Shown here: positions 11,286-22,359 of the stretch, piece by piece
Layout of the letters: each line of letters opens with the position of its first letter
Numbering within the stretch: position 1 is the stretch's first letter
Assembly: GCA_947044405.1 (NCBI GenBank)
Contig: CAMRHE010000657.1
Location: 584,001 to 648,000, forward strand
Source: Leptodactylus fallax
Lineage: Eukaryota > Chordata > Amphibia > Anura > Leptodactylidae
Direction: 5' to 3'
Length of the DNA stretch: 64,000 nucleotides
Program-made: the position numbers and the translations under genes
Notes under the pieces: generated by a model
The model's input: only the letters and a program-made list of their open reading frames with translations
What the model was told of the DNA's origin: nothing
The model's database searches: none

Positions 11286-14200
11286 TAGAATGACACATCT
11301 TGTACTATAGGGATATAGACCTATATATACTGCACCGTACTGATATATAATAATACATATACATCCTGTACTATAGGGATATAGACCTATATATACTGCA
11401 CCGTACTGATATATAATAATACAGTACATATACATCCTGTGCTATAGGGATATAGACCTATATATACTGCACCATACTGATATATAATAATACATATACA
11501 TCCTGTACTATAGGGATATAGACCTATATATACTGCACCGTACTGATATATAATAATACATATACATCCTGTACTATAGGGATATAGACCTATATATACC
11601 GCATCGTACTGATATATAATAATACATATACATCCTGTACTATAGAGATATAGACCTATATATACTGCACCGTACTGATATATAATAATACATATACATC
11701 CTGTACTACAGGGATATAGACCTATATATACCGCATCGTACTGATATATAATAATACAGTACATATACATCCTGTACTATAGGGATATAGACCTACATAT
11801 ACTGATCCATACTGATATATAATAATACATATACATCCTGTACTATAGGGATATAGACCTATATATACTGCACCGTACTGATATATAATAATACATATAC
11901 ATCCTGTGCTATAGGGATATAGACCTATATATACTGCACCATACTGATATATAATAATACATATACATCCTGTACTATAGAGATATAGACCTATATATAC
12001 TGCACCGTACTGATATATAATAATACATATACATCCTGTACTATAGGGATATAGACCTATATATACCGCATCGTACTGATATATAATAATACAGTACATA
12101 TACATCCTGTACTATAGGGATATAGACCTACATATACTGATCCATACTGATATATAATAATACATATACATCCTGTACTATAGGGATATAGACCTATATA
12201 TACTGCACCGTACTGATATATAATAATACATATACATCCTGTACTATAGGGATACAGACCTATATATACTGCACCGTACTGATATATAATAATACAGTAC
12301 ATATACATCCTGTGCTATAGGGATACAGACCTATATACAGTGATCCATACTGATATATAATAATACATATACATCCTGTACTATAGGGATATAGACCTAT
12401 ATATACTGATCCATACTGATATATAATAATACATATACATCCTGAACTATAGGGATATAGACCTACATATACTGATCCATACTGATATATAATAATACAT
12501 ATACATCTTGTACTATAGGGATATAGACCTATATATACTGATCCATACTGCACCGTACTGATATATAATAATACATATACATCCTGTACTATAGGGATAT
12601 TGACCTATATATATTGTGTACACTGATCCATACTGCACCGTACTGATATGTAATAATACATATACATCCTGCGCTATAGGGAAATAGACCTATATATACT
12701 GCACCGTACTGATATATAATAATACATATACATCCTGTGCTATAGGGATATAGACCTATATATACCGCACCGTACTGATATATAATAATACAGTACATAT
12801 ACATCCTGTGCTATAGGGATACAGACCTATATACAGTGATCCATACTGCATTGTACTGATAAATAATGATACATATACATCCTGCGCTATAGGGATATAG
12901 ACCTATATATACTGCACCGTACTGATATATAATGATACATATACATCCTGTACTATATAGATATAGACCTATATATACCGCACCGTACTGATATATAATA
13001 ATACATATACATCCTATACTATAGAGATATAGACCTATATATACCGCACCGTACTGATATATAATAATACATATACATCCTACACTATAGGGATATAGAC
13101 CTATATATACTGCACCGTACTGATATATAATAATACAGTACATATACATCCTGTACTATAGAGATATAGACCTATATATACTGCACCGTACTGATATATA
13201 ATAATACATATACATCCTGTACTATAGAGATATAGACCTATATATACTGCACCGTACTGATATATAATAATACATATACATCCTGTACTATAGGGATATA
13301 GACCTATATATACTGCACCATACTGATATATAATAATACATATACATCCTGTACTATAGGGATATAGACCTACATATACTGATCCATACTGATATATAAT
13401 AATTCATATACATCTTGTACTATAGGGATATAGACCTATATATACTGATCCATACTGCACCGTGCTGATATATAATAATACATATACATCCTGTACTATA
13501 GGGATATTGACCTATATATATTGTGTACACTGATCCATACTGCACCGTACTGATATGTAATAATACATATACATCCTGCACTATAGGAAAATAGACCTAT
13601 ATATACTGCACCATACTGATATATAATAATACATATACATCCTGTGCTATAGGGATATAGACCTATATATACCGCACCGTACAGATATATAATAATGCAG
13701 TACATATACATCCTGTGCTATAGGGATACAGACCTATATACAGTGATCCATACTGCATTGTACTGATAAATAATGATACATATACATCCTGTGCTATAGG
13801 GATATAGACCTATATATACCGCACCGTACTGATATATAATAATACAGTACATATACATCCTGTGCTATAGGGATACAGACCTATATACAGAGATCCATAC
13901 TGCATTGTACTGATAAATAATGATACATATACATCCTGTGCTATAGGGATATAGACCTATATATACCGCACCGTACTGATATATAATAATACAGTACATA
14001 TACATCCTGTGCTATAGGGATACAGACCTATATACAGTGATCCATACTGCATTGTACTGATAAATAATAATACATATACATCCTGCACTATAGGGATATA
14101 GACCTATATATACTGCACCGTACTGATATATAATGATACATATACATCCTGTACTATATAGATATAGACCTATATATACCGCACCGTACTGATATATAAT

Positions 14201-14308
14201 AATACATATACATCCTGTACTATAGAGATATAGACCTATATATACCGCACCATACTGATATATAATAATACATATACATCCTGTACTATAGAGATATAGA
14301 CCTATATA

Positions 14309-15958
14309 CAGTCATATGAAAAAGTTTGGGCACCCCTATTAATCTTAATCATTTTTAGTTCTAAATATTTGGGTGTTTGCAACAGCCATTTCAATTTGAT
14401 ATATCTAATAACTGATGGACACAGTAATATTTCAGGATTGAAATGAGGTTTATTGTACTAACAGAAAATGTGCAATATGCATTAAACCAAAATTTGACCG
14501 GTGCAAAAGTATGGGCACCTCAACAGAAAAGTGACATTTAATATTTAGTAGATCCTCCTTTTGCAAAAATAACAGCCTCTAGTTGCTTCCTGTAGCTTTT
14601 AATCAGTTCCTGGATCCTGGATGAAGGTATTTTTGACCATTCCTCTTTACTAAACAATTCCAGTTCAGTTAAGTTTGATGGTCGCCGAGCATGGACAGCC
14701 CGCTTCAAATTATCCCACAGATGTTCAATGATATTCAGGTCTGGGGACTGGGATGGCCATTCCAGAACATTGTAATTGTTCCTCTGCATGAATGCCTGAG
14801 TAGATTTGGAGCTGTGTTTTGGATCATTGTCTTGCTGAAATATCCATCCCCGGCGTAACTTCAAATTCGTCACTGATTCTTGTACATTATTCTCAAGAAT
14901 CTGCTGATACTGAGTTGAATCCATGCGACCCTCAACTTTAACAAGATTCCCGGTGCCGGCATTGGCCACACAGCCCCAAAGCATGATGGAACCTCCACCA
15001 AATTTTACAGTGGGTAGCAAGTGTTTTTCTTGGAATGCTGTGTTTTTTGGACGCCATGCATAACGCCTTTTTGTATGACCAAACAACTCAATCTTTGTTT
15101 CATCAGTCCACAGGACCTTCTTCCAAAATGAAGCTGGCTTGTCCAAATGTGCTTTTGCATACCTCAGGTGACTCTGTTTGTGGCGTGCTTTCAGAAACGG
15201 CTTCTTTCGCATCACTCTCCCATACAGCTTCTCCTTGTGCAAAGTGTGCTGTATTGTTGACCGATGCACAGTGACACCATCTGCAGCAAGATGATGCTGC
15301 AGCTCTTTGGAGGTGGTCTGTGGATTGTCCTTGACTGTTCTCACCATTCTTCTTCTCTGCCTTTCTGATATTTTTCTTGGCCTGCCACTTCTGGGCTTAA
15401 CAAGAAATGTCCCTGTGGTCTTCCATTTCCTTACTATGTTCCTCACAGTGGAAACTGACAGGTTAAATCTCTGAGACAACTTTTTGTATCCTTCCCCTGA
15501 ACAACTATGTTGAACAATCTTTGTTTTCAGATCATTTGAGAGTTGTTTTGAGGAGCCCATGATGCCACTCTTCAGAGGAGATTCAAATAGGAGAACAACT
15601 TGCAATTGGCCACCTTAAATACCTTTTCTCATGATTGGATACACCTGGCTATGAAGTTCAAAGCTCAGTGAGGTTACAAAACCAATTTTGTGCTTCAGTA
15701 AGTCAGTAAAAAGTAGTTAGGAGTATTCAAATCAATAAAATGATAAGGGTACCCAAATTTTTGCACCGGTCAAATTTTGGTTTAATGTATATTGCACATT
15801 TTCTGTTAGTACAATAAACCTCATTTCAATCCTGAAATATTACTGTGTCCATCAGTTATTAGATATATCAAATTGAAATGGCTGTTGCAAACACCCAAAT
15901 ATTTAGAACTAAAAATGATTAAGATTAATAGGGGTGCCCAAACTTTTTCATATGACTG
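14309..15958 (-). mobile_element. complete Tc1-like DNA transposon in the satellite
   Basis: 1,650 bp, beginning CAGTCATATGAAAAAGTTTG and ending with its inverse. TA dinucleotides lie on both sides (14,307-14,308 and 15,959-15,960). The terminal inverted repeats are about 211 bp each (14,309-14,519; 15,748-15,958) and nearly identical. Within each arm an outer 'aaaagtttgggcacccct' and an inner 'caaaagtatgggcacctc' are direct copies, the IR/DR layout known from Sleeping Beauty-type elements. The element interrupts a 66-bp unit cleanly, so it is younger than the array. Confidence 0.95.
14538..15560 (-). CDS. Tc1-like transposase, apparently intact
   Basis: 340 residues, the usual length for this family. 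It would excise and reinsert the surrounding element at TA sites by cut and paste in the nucleus. The start chosen is the Met at 15,560 (MGSSKQLSND); an upstream in-frame Met at 15,605 would add 15 residues unlike the family. Residues 1-115 form the paired-like double helix-turn-helix DNA-binding region, with a GRPR motif at 59-62. The DDE catalytic domain follows: Asp153 in WTDET, Asp244 in QQDNDPKH, Glu279 in PDLNIIEHLW. The last two are separated by 34 residues (DD34E). The numbering equals that of Sleeping Beauty. There is a glycine-rich FGGGS box near 187-191, and the protein ends KGGSTKY. No stop or frameshift is seen. Whether it is active cannot be told from one copy. Confidence 0.93.
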   Translation of the reverse strand: MGSSKQLSNDLKTKIVQHSCSGEGYKKLSQRFNLSVSTVRNIVRKWKTTGTFLVKPRSGRPRKISERQRRRMVRTVKDNPQTTSKELQHHLAADGVTVHRSTIQHTLHKEKLYGRVMRKKPFLKARHKQSHLRYAKAHLDKPASFWKKVLWTDETKIELFGHTKRRYAWRPKNTAFQEKHLLPTVKFGGGSIMLWGCVANAGTGNLVKVEGRMDSTQYQQILENNVQESVTNLKLRRGWIFQQDNDPKHSSKSTQAFMQRNNYNVLEWPSQSPDLNIIEHLWDNLKRAVHARRPSNLTELELFSKEEWSKIPSSRIQELIKSYRKQLEAVIFAKGGSTKY

Positions 15959-17316
15959 TATACTGCACCGTACTGATATATAATAATACATATACATCCT
16001 GTACTATAGGGATATAGACCTATATATACTGCACCATACTGATATATAATAATACATATACATCCTGTGCTATAGGGATATAGACCTATATATACCGCAC
16101 CGTACTGATATATAATAATACAGTACATATACATCCTGTGCTATAGGGATACAGACCTATATACAGTGATCCATACTGCATCGTACTGATATATAATAAT
16201 ACATATACATCCTGTACTATAGGGATATAGACCTATATATACTGTTTATACTGATCCATACTGCATCGTACTGACATACAGTATACTAATACATATACAT
16301 CCTGTACTATAGGGATATACACCAATATATACTGTATACACTGATCCATACTGCTCTGTACTGATAAATAATAATACATATACATCCTGTACTATAGGGA
16401 TATAGACCTATGTATACAGTGTATACATTGATCTATACTGCATCAGACTGATATGTAATGATACATATACGTCCTGTACTATAGGGATACAGACCTATGT
16501 ATACTGATCCATACTGCGCCGTACTGATATATAATCATACATATACATCCTGTACAGAGGCGTAGCTAGGGGTTCAGCACAGGGGGGCGAACATGTCTAA
16601 GTGGGCCCCCAACTTGGACTTGTTCGTATACCGATACTATGAGTATACGGTGAGTGTATAGTTTGATATAGCGGCTCTACACAGGGCTCTGCAGACAATT
16701 TAGGTGAATACAGGGCAGTAGCATTTTGTGACTTACCGGTGACGTCTCTGACTAATCCTTCACATTTCCCTTCTCTTTCATCTGGACGGCCATGACCACT
16801 TCTTCCAGTCTCTGTAAAGTTTGCAACACAGACATCTTTGGCTCCTCACTTTTCCAGGCACCCACATTGTCCTCACATACACAAAGCCCCCATCCTGCTG
16901 CTATCCCAATTATAAAATATATAATATAACCACCTATAATGAATAATACCCCCAAGTGTATCTTTAAGTTAATAACTTCCCTGTGCACCCCTTTAAATAG
17001 TGCCCCTTATTAATAATGCCCCAGATGTTTCCTAATTAAAAAGGAAAAAAAAAGGGAAAAAAAAATTATTGGGGTTTCAATACCCCAGTACAACTCTATG
17101 AACGAGCACAGTCAGGGAGGGCGTTCCTCACAGCACAGCTAGACTGTCAGGAACGCCCTTCTGACAGTAAACCGTGAAACTAAGACCGCCGATATCTCCA
17201 GCCCCGGGGCACATACCGGGAAAGCCGGCAGTGCGCTGAATTCAGCGCGCTGTCGGCTTTCTAGCGGTATGTAAAACAGCATATACAGTACATGAGGATG
17301 TGAAAGGTCCTCTTTA

Positions 17317-17880
17317 AGGCTAAGGCCCCACATGGGGAAAAATAGCAGCGGCGACGCATTGCAGTTTTTCCTGCAGCACTTTGCACAGAAAGTTCACAGA
17401 GGTTTCCTCTGCAGACTTTCTGCTTCAATTATATCTACAGGAAAACCGCCAGCATTTCCGTAGGTATAATTGACATGCTGTGATTTCCAAAACTGCGTCT
17501 GTTTTGGAAATCGCAGCGTATCCGCTGTGCATATTTTACTGCAAAGTGGGGATGGGGGCCACATGTGGCGAAAACCCACAGAAACAAACCCGGCATTTTA
17601 CATCTAGCAAATCCCATCCACGCATTGCAGAAAAATACGTGCAGCAGATGCACTGCGATTTCCAAAACCGTTGCGGTTTTGGAAATTGAAGCGTTTCAAT
17701 TATACCTACAGAAACACTGGCAGTTTCCATATAGGTGTATTAAAATCAGAAAGTCCACAGGGGAAACCTCTGCGGACCTTCTGTGAAAGTGCTGCGAGAA
17801 AAACCACAATGTTACCGCCATGGTTTTTCCTGCAGCACTTTTTTTTCTGCAGCCCACTATGTGGGGCCTTAGTCTTATTA
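17317..17880. repeat. F1 foldback repeat, copy 5, nested in hAT element
   Basis: Left end 'aaggctaaggccccacatgg', right end 'ctatgtggggccttagtctt', an inverted pair. Internal segments 'tttccaaaactgcg' and 'cggttttggaaatcg' types are repeated inverted several times, so this is a longer, compound member (about 560 bp). Short frames on both strands here are repeat sequence. Confidence 0.75.
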
Positions 17881-17884
17881 AAAC

Positions 17885-18190
17885 CCAAGTGCCACCTTAA
17901 TTAAATTAATTGCCCCCTCATATTATGCTCCTGATTCACCCTGACATAAATATTGCACCTCTAATGGCTCCTTATATTAATGACCACCCCCTTATGTTCA
18001 TAATGCCTCCTAATATAAATGATGCCCCCTAATGGTCCCTTATATAAATAACCTCCCCCTTGTATTAATAATACCTCCTAATAACCCTTATATAAATGAC
18101 CCCCCCATCGTCATAATGATAATGCCCCCTAATGAATCCTCCCTTATAGTTATATTTCCCCCTCCTATCCACCCCTTATACTATTAATAT
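17885..18190. repeat. irregular minisatellite within hAT element
   Basis: Degenerate units of roughly 35-40 bp built on 'aatgccccctaatggtccct' and 'tatataaat'. About eight copies can be traced. No coding content. Confidence 0.55.
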
Positions 18191-18239
18191 ACCCACAACT
18201 AAGCTAAAAAAACAAAAACAAAAGTCATACTCACCTGCG

Positions 18240-18574
18240 ATGCTGATGAATGGAGCCGCCGCTTCCTCCCTGTCCACGCACAGGACGTCTGTGTCTGAGC
18301 GAAGGCGGCGCGTTGTTGTGACGTCATCGCGCCGCCCGTGCTGAGAAGCAGACATCGTCTGTGGTCTCGGCGTCTTGTAAACCGCAAGCCTGTATTGGCT
18401 TGCGGTTTACAATACTGTTAAGTTGCAGGTTACGTTTTAACTAGATCGGAGTCTGCAGACACCGATCTAGTTAGAATTAAAGGATGTATTAATGGCGGCC
18501 CCGGGGTGGGCCCCAAAGAGTCAGTGGGCCCAGGGCAGCCGCCCCCCTCTACCACCCCGCAGGCTACTCCTCTG
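18240..18574. other. GC-rich right part of hAT element
   Basis: Has an inverted pair 'accgcaagcctgtattggct' and 'tgcggtttacaatac' near 18,380-18,410 and ends in a run of Cs before the terminal repeat. No gene is recognised. Confidence 0.4.
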
Positions 18575-18883
18575 ATCCTGTACTATAGGGATATAGTTCT
18601 ATATATACTGTATACACTGATATACACTATACTATACTGATGTATATTGATCCATACTGCACCATACTGATATGTAATGTTGCAAATATACTGGGTAGAT
18701 TAAGATTAATATTTCATAAGGCTCCGGCCCCTAATAAATCAAATGCACGGACTTGAATGGAAGTCTACGCCAGTCAGGGTCTACTCTGATATATAATGAT
18801 ACATGCACATAGCGTACTATACTGATCAATACTGCACCATACTGATCAATACTGCACCATACTGATGCACACATACTGATATA
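18575..18883. repeat. degenerate tail of the 66-bp satellite
   Basis: After the hAT insertion the text resumes with 'atcctgtactatagggatat' and then decays (tatactgtatacactgata, ccatactgcaccatactga). It confirms that the hAT element split an existing array edge. Confidence 0.8.
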
Positions 18884-18925
18884 CACTACATGGACAAAAA
18901 AAATTGGTGCACCTACATGGATGGC
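18884..18925. mobile_element. solo end of a Tc1/mariner-like element
   Basis: 'tacatggacaaaaaaaattg' then 'gtgcacctac' resembles the 'tatggacaaaagtattggg' ends of vertebrate Tc1/mariner copies. Only one end is seen, directly before a SINE head. Confidence 0.4.
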
Positions 18926-19115
18926 TCAGTGGTTAACCCTGTAGCTTTGCAGCGCTAGAGTCTGAGGTTTGAATACCAAGGAACATCTGCAAGGAGTTTT
19001 TTATGTTCTCCCTGTATTTGCACCAAACAACATAAAGAATGTAGTCTGTGAGCCCTTTATAGGACAGTGTCTGTGACGCGCTGTGGAATATGATGGCGCT
19101 ATACAAGTAAGTAAA
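18921..19115 (+). mobile_element. tRNA-derived SINE, internally shortened
   Basis: The head has polymerase III box A (tggctcagtggttaacc) and box B (ggtttgaatacc) spaced as in a tRNA gene. It is followed by 'acatctgcaaggagtttttt', 'atgttctccctgtatttg', 'ctgtgagccctttatagg' and the tail 'gatggcgctatacaagtaag'. The middle block seen in the reverse copy at 21,748 (gtgggagaaaactggag, read inversely) is missing, so this copy is internally deleted. Not a functional tRNA. Confidence 0.75.
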
Positions 19116-19199
19116 CTCAATACATTTCTGTTATAGGAGCTTTTATGTAGGGTTGAACCTAGCCTCTCTGAGTTAGCAGAGCATCGGCGACTTTTATGC

Positions 19200-19400
19200 A
19201 CTATGGGGGAATTTATTAAGACTGACAATTCTTACACCAGTCCTTATTCATTCCTCACTCCGGCCTCTTAGTAATTCTAGAACTTGGTAGCAGATCTATG
19301 CCAGTCAGCGTGGGTTATATTAATCTGCCACGCTCCACCCACTGTGTAAAAAAGTGGCAAGCAGGGCACAGAGGCAGAGAGGTGCACCACTTTTGAGGTG
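19200..19400. repeat. dispersed repeat, third copy of the 5,564 family
   Basis: 'gggggaatttattaagactg', 'acaccagtccttattcattc' and 'ccacgctccacccactgtgt' match the copy at 5,564 closely. Confidence 0.55.
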
Positions 19401-19544
19401 GCTGCTGTGTAATGTTAAGTGTTCTGCTTGCACTTGAGTTGCTGTACATCCTTCCCCCTTAATAACACCACGCCCAGTTGCTGATGGAATATCTAGGGGG
19501 GGAGAAATTTCACCAACTGTCTTGATGCACAGGTGGAAGAGTGA

Positions 19545-19700
19545 AGAAATCAGGCGATACCTTTTAGAGGCTAACTGAGTACAGTATATTTGATAAGTAA
19601 GCTTTCAAGAGTCTAGCTCTCTTCTTCAGACATGGTGTTATACAAGAACTGAAAATTCACAGATTATTTATACTCTATACACATAATCTTCAAAGGATTT
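19545..19700 (-). mobile_element. Penelope-like terminal fragment (hammerhead-like)
   Basis: On the minus strand the text reads CTGAAGA, then AGAG-agctaga-CTCT, then T-GAAAGCTT (19,601-19,629). This fits the hammerhead layout CUGANGA, helix II, GAAA. The surrounding 'ataccttttagaggctaact' and 'aagtaagctttcaagagtct' words are typical of a repeat common in frogs. Helix I pairing is poor and helix III would be only two base pairs, so catalysis is doubtful. Confidence 0.35.
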
Positions 19701-19796
19701 TAGAGTCCTTAAAAAAACCAAAGCAAAATGCACAGGTAACATCCTATTACTGGACCACGTCTTTAGAATGACCCATTATTTCACAGACATTTGTAA

Positions 19797-20010
19797 TGCT
19801 GAGGTCCCATATTGCGAAAACGCAGAGTTTTTTGTTGCAGATTTTGCCACGTTTTTTTAAGCCAAAGTCAGGAGTGGATTTAGCAGAAGAGAGCAGTATA
19901 AGAACTTCCTATATATTTCCCATTTTTTTTCAAGCCACTCCTGGCTTTGGCTCAGCAAAATCTGCAACAACAAAAAACGCTGCGTTTCTGCAACGTGGGG
20001 CCTTAGTCTA
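19797..20010. repeat. F1 foldback repeat, copy 6
   Basis: Left end 'ctgaggtcccatattgcgaa', right end 'ctgcaacgtggggccttagt'. Arms 'agccaaagtcaggagtggat' and 'gccactcctggctttggctc' are inverted around about 19,905, so a transcript would be a long hairpin. Frames of 71 codons on both strands are the palindrome read twice. Confidence 0.75.
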
Positions 20011-20589
20011 AAGGTGACTCCATGGCGAGGGTTGGATTTATACACCTGTAGCAATGGCATTGAATAAAACACCTAAGTTCAATGATTAAGGGCTGGGGAC
20101 CAATATTTTTCTCTGTATAGGATATATATGCTGATATATACTGGTGGTGGCAAGTATTTTCATAGATCTCAGTTCAGTCTGAATTCACTCTTTCCATTCA
20201 GTTATACATCTTATCTTATAGCTCTTTCTATCTAGTCAACTATAGACATCTATTTGTCTTATTATACCATGAATCTATGATATTTAGAATGTGTTTTCGG
20301 GCTGCAAGGCTGAAACCAGACCACTACAGTATAATCCCAGAATCAGCAACCCCCGGAACGCGTGCCAAGAATGGCTTGCGAGTGACGACTTCCTGGCATG
20401 GCATCTTCCCACCTCTGTACCTTATGATCGCTCTGCCCACATTCTATCAGCCTTGATTGTTTTATTTAAATCGACACGCCATACAATAGAGGGTGCCTAC
20501 CCCTGCTATAGTGCATGGTCATGGAGGAAAGCATCTCTGGTGGCCACATTCTTGTGTTAGAAAAAAGAATAGATAACACATTGCTCCAT
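20011..20589. other. intergenic, no gene seen
   Basis: The 89-codon plus-strand frame at 20,291-20,560 has no recognised motif, splice sites or promoter. I do not call it a gene. Confidence 0.4.
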
Positions 20590-21625
20590 TACTACAAAAA
20601 GTGAGGTTTCGAAAGGCATGGTTTGACATCAGACACTTTTGGTATAAATTGGATCATTGATTTGATCACCTTGTCATGTTATAATGAGACAGACCTTTAC
20701 ATGTTATTGTGAGACAGACCTTCTCATGTTATTGTGAGACAGACCTTCTTATGTTATTGTGAGACAGACCTTCTCATGTTATTGTGACACAGACCTTCTT
20801 ATGTTATTGTGAGATAGACCTTCACGTTATTGTGACACAGACCTTCTCATGTTATTGTGAGACAGACCTTCACATGTTATTGTGAGATAGACCTTCTCAT
20901 GTTATTGTGAGATAGACCTTCTTATGTTATTGTGAGATAGAACTTCACGTTATTGTGAGACAGACCTTCACGTTATTGTGAGACAGACCTTCACATGTTA
21001 TTGTGACACAGACCTTCTTATGTTATTGTGAGCCAGACCTTCTCATGCTATTGTGAGATAGACCTTCACGTTATTGTGAGACAGACCTTCACATGTTATT
21101 GTGACACAGACCTTCTTATGTTATTGTGAGACAGACCTTCTCATGTTATTGTGAGACAGACCTTCTCATGTTATTTTGAGACAGACCTTCTCATGTTATT
21201 GTGAGACAGACCTTCTCATGTTATTGTGACATAGATCTTCTTATGTTATTGTGAGACAGACCTTCTCATGTTATTGTGAGATAGATCTTCTTATGTTATT
21301 GTGAGACAGACCTTCTCATGTTATTGTGACATAGACTTTCTTATGCTATTGTGAGACAGACCTTCACATGTTATTGTGAGACAGACCTTCTCATGTTATT
21401 GTGACATAGACCTTCTCATGTTATTGTGAGACAAACCTTCTCATTTCATGTCAGTGCCTTCTTTAGGTGAATGGGCTCAAACTCTCACAGACACACTTCA
21501 AAATTTTGTGGAAAGCCTTTCCAGAAGGTCTAAGACTATAAAGAAGCACTTAACACTCATCGGAATAGGCATCCTACAAGTTCATGTAGGTGGGATGGTG
21601 TCCACATACTTCTGACCATAAAATG
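20590..21625 (+). mobile_element. Tc1-like remnant split by a minisatellite
   Basis: Left of the minisatellite, 'aaggcatggtttgacatcag' and 'gacacttttggtataaattgg' resemble the part of Tc1-like transposase genes encoding '...FGxNWxH'. Right of it, 'catgtcagtgccttctttag', 'gtggaaagcctttccagaag' and the end 'ggtgtccacatacttctgac' match the 3' part and terminus of the same kind of element. Reading frames are destroyed. The two halves imply that the tandem array arose inside one old copy. Confidence 0.6.
20672..21445. repeat. 25-bp minisatellite
   Basis: About 31 tandem copies of 'atgttattgtgagacag' + 'accttctc' (25 bp). Some units are 22 bp (with 'cacgttattg'), and there are c/g and a/t variants such as gacacag, gatagac and gacatag. 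Contains no open frame of interest. Confidence 0.95.
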
Positions 21626-21747
21626 CTGTTGGAGTGAGAAGAGGACACTCATGGAAGGAGAACGTGAATGCTGCAGAGGATGCAAGTTCATTACAATGTT
21701 CTGTCATATATTGTAAGAGCAGGCAAATATTCAGAAGCCATACATGA

Positions 21748-22010
21748 TTTATTTATTTCATTTACCTATATAGCACCAGAATATTCCACATCACATTACA
21801 GATATTGTCATCACTCACTGTCCCATACAGGGCTCACAATGTAAATTCCAGTATGTCTTTGAAGTGTGGGAGAAAACTGGAGAACCTGGAGAAAACCCAC
21901 ACAAACATGGAGAGAACATAAAAACTTGGCTGGATTGAAACCCAGGACTCCAGCACTGCTAAGCAACAGCAGTAACCACAGAACCGCTGTGTTGCCTGTG
22001 ATTAACAATG
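21748..22010 (-). mobile_element. tRNA-derived SINE, fuller copy
   Basis: On the minus strand: tRNA-like head with box B-like 'gggtttcaatcc' (plus strand ggattgaaaccc at about 21,932-21,943), then the body 'tttctcccacacttc' and 'acattgtgagccctgtatgg', then the tail 'tatataggtaaatgaaataa'. Same family as 18,921-19,115 but with the central block retained. Confidence 0.75.
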
Positions 22011-22359
22011 AGGCACACATGGTATATAGAATTAAAGCCATCAGACAATCTGTGTCTTTAGGCCCTCTTTATCCTTTCTCTTGGCTGGACATGTCCATGT
22101 GTGTGTGTCACGAGATGACCAACTTTTATTAAACATAATTTTATGATACTGCAACACAGGATGTCTATCCTATATGTGTCTGTATGTGGCCATCCAGTGG
22201 TTGTGTGGTGCATTTCAGTATATATCAGCTAGCATTTCACAATATTGTATTGATTTTATAACAAATTGGAGTCCTCATGCAAATTCAAGCTAAGGTAGAC
22301 ATCTGTACCTTAGGAATCTGCTTTCCTTGGGATTCAAAGCCCAGATGAAAAATATATAA

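Larger units (their letters stand above)
11290..16554. repeat. 66-bp satellite / minisatellite array
   Basis: Head-to-tail copies of a 66-bp unit (key words catcctgtactataggga, atatagacctatatatac, tgcaccgtactgatatataa), roughly 54 copies after removing the transposon at 14,309-15,958. A 71-bp variant carries an extra 'cagta' before 'catatacatcc', seen near 11,421, 11,756 and 12,091 (spaced 335 bp, five units). This shows a higher-order repeat. A 149-bp two-unit period (with 'cctatatacagtgatccat') is tandem near 13,700-14,040. Because 66 is divisible by three, the minus strand stays open in one frame and yields 22-residue repeats; these are not genes. Confidence 0.95.
16555..18574. mobile_element. 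hAT-type transposon, non-autonomous
   Basis: 2,020 bp with ends CAGAGGCGTAGCTAGGGG and CAGGCTACTCCTCTG (inverted). It is flanked by a perfect 8-bp duplication ATCCTGTA at 16,547-16,554 and 18,575-18,582 that is part of the satellite unit. This is the hAT signature. No transposase reading frame of useful length is present: the interior contains a 78-codon and other short frames with no family motif, a nested F1 foldback and an irregular minisatellite. It therefore looks non-autonomous or gutted. Confidence 0.85.

Noticed and set aside
10748..11435. Overlapping frames of 129-181 codons in the CpG-rich block
   Set aside because: They read the (GA)n tract and GC-rich DNA on both strands; no domain or conserved start, so I list only a possible promoter.
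11387..16134. Series of 69-127-codon tyrosine-rich minus-strand frames
   Set aside because: The 66-bp unit is a multiple of three and stop-free in one frame; these are satellite readings.
18921..18992. tRNA gene
   Set aside because: Boxes A and B are present but the cloverleaf is broken and a SINE body follows; a reverse copy with the same body exists at 21,748.
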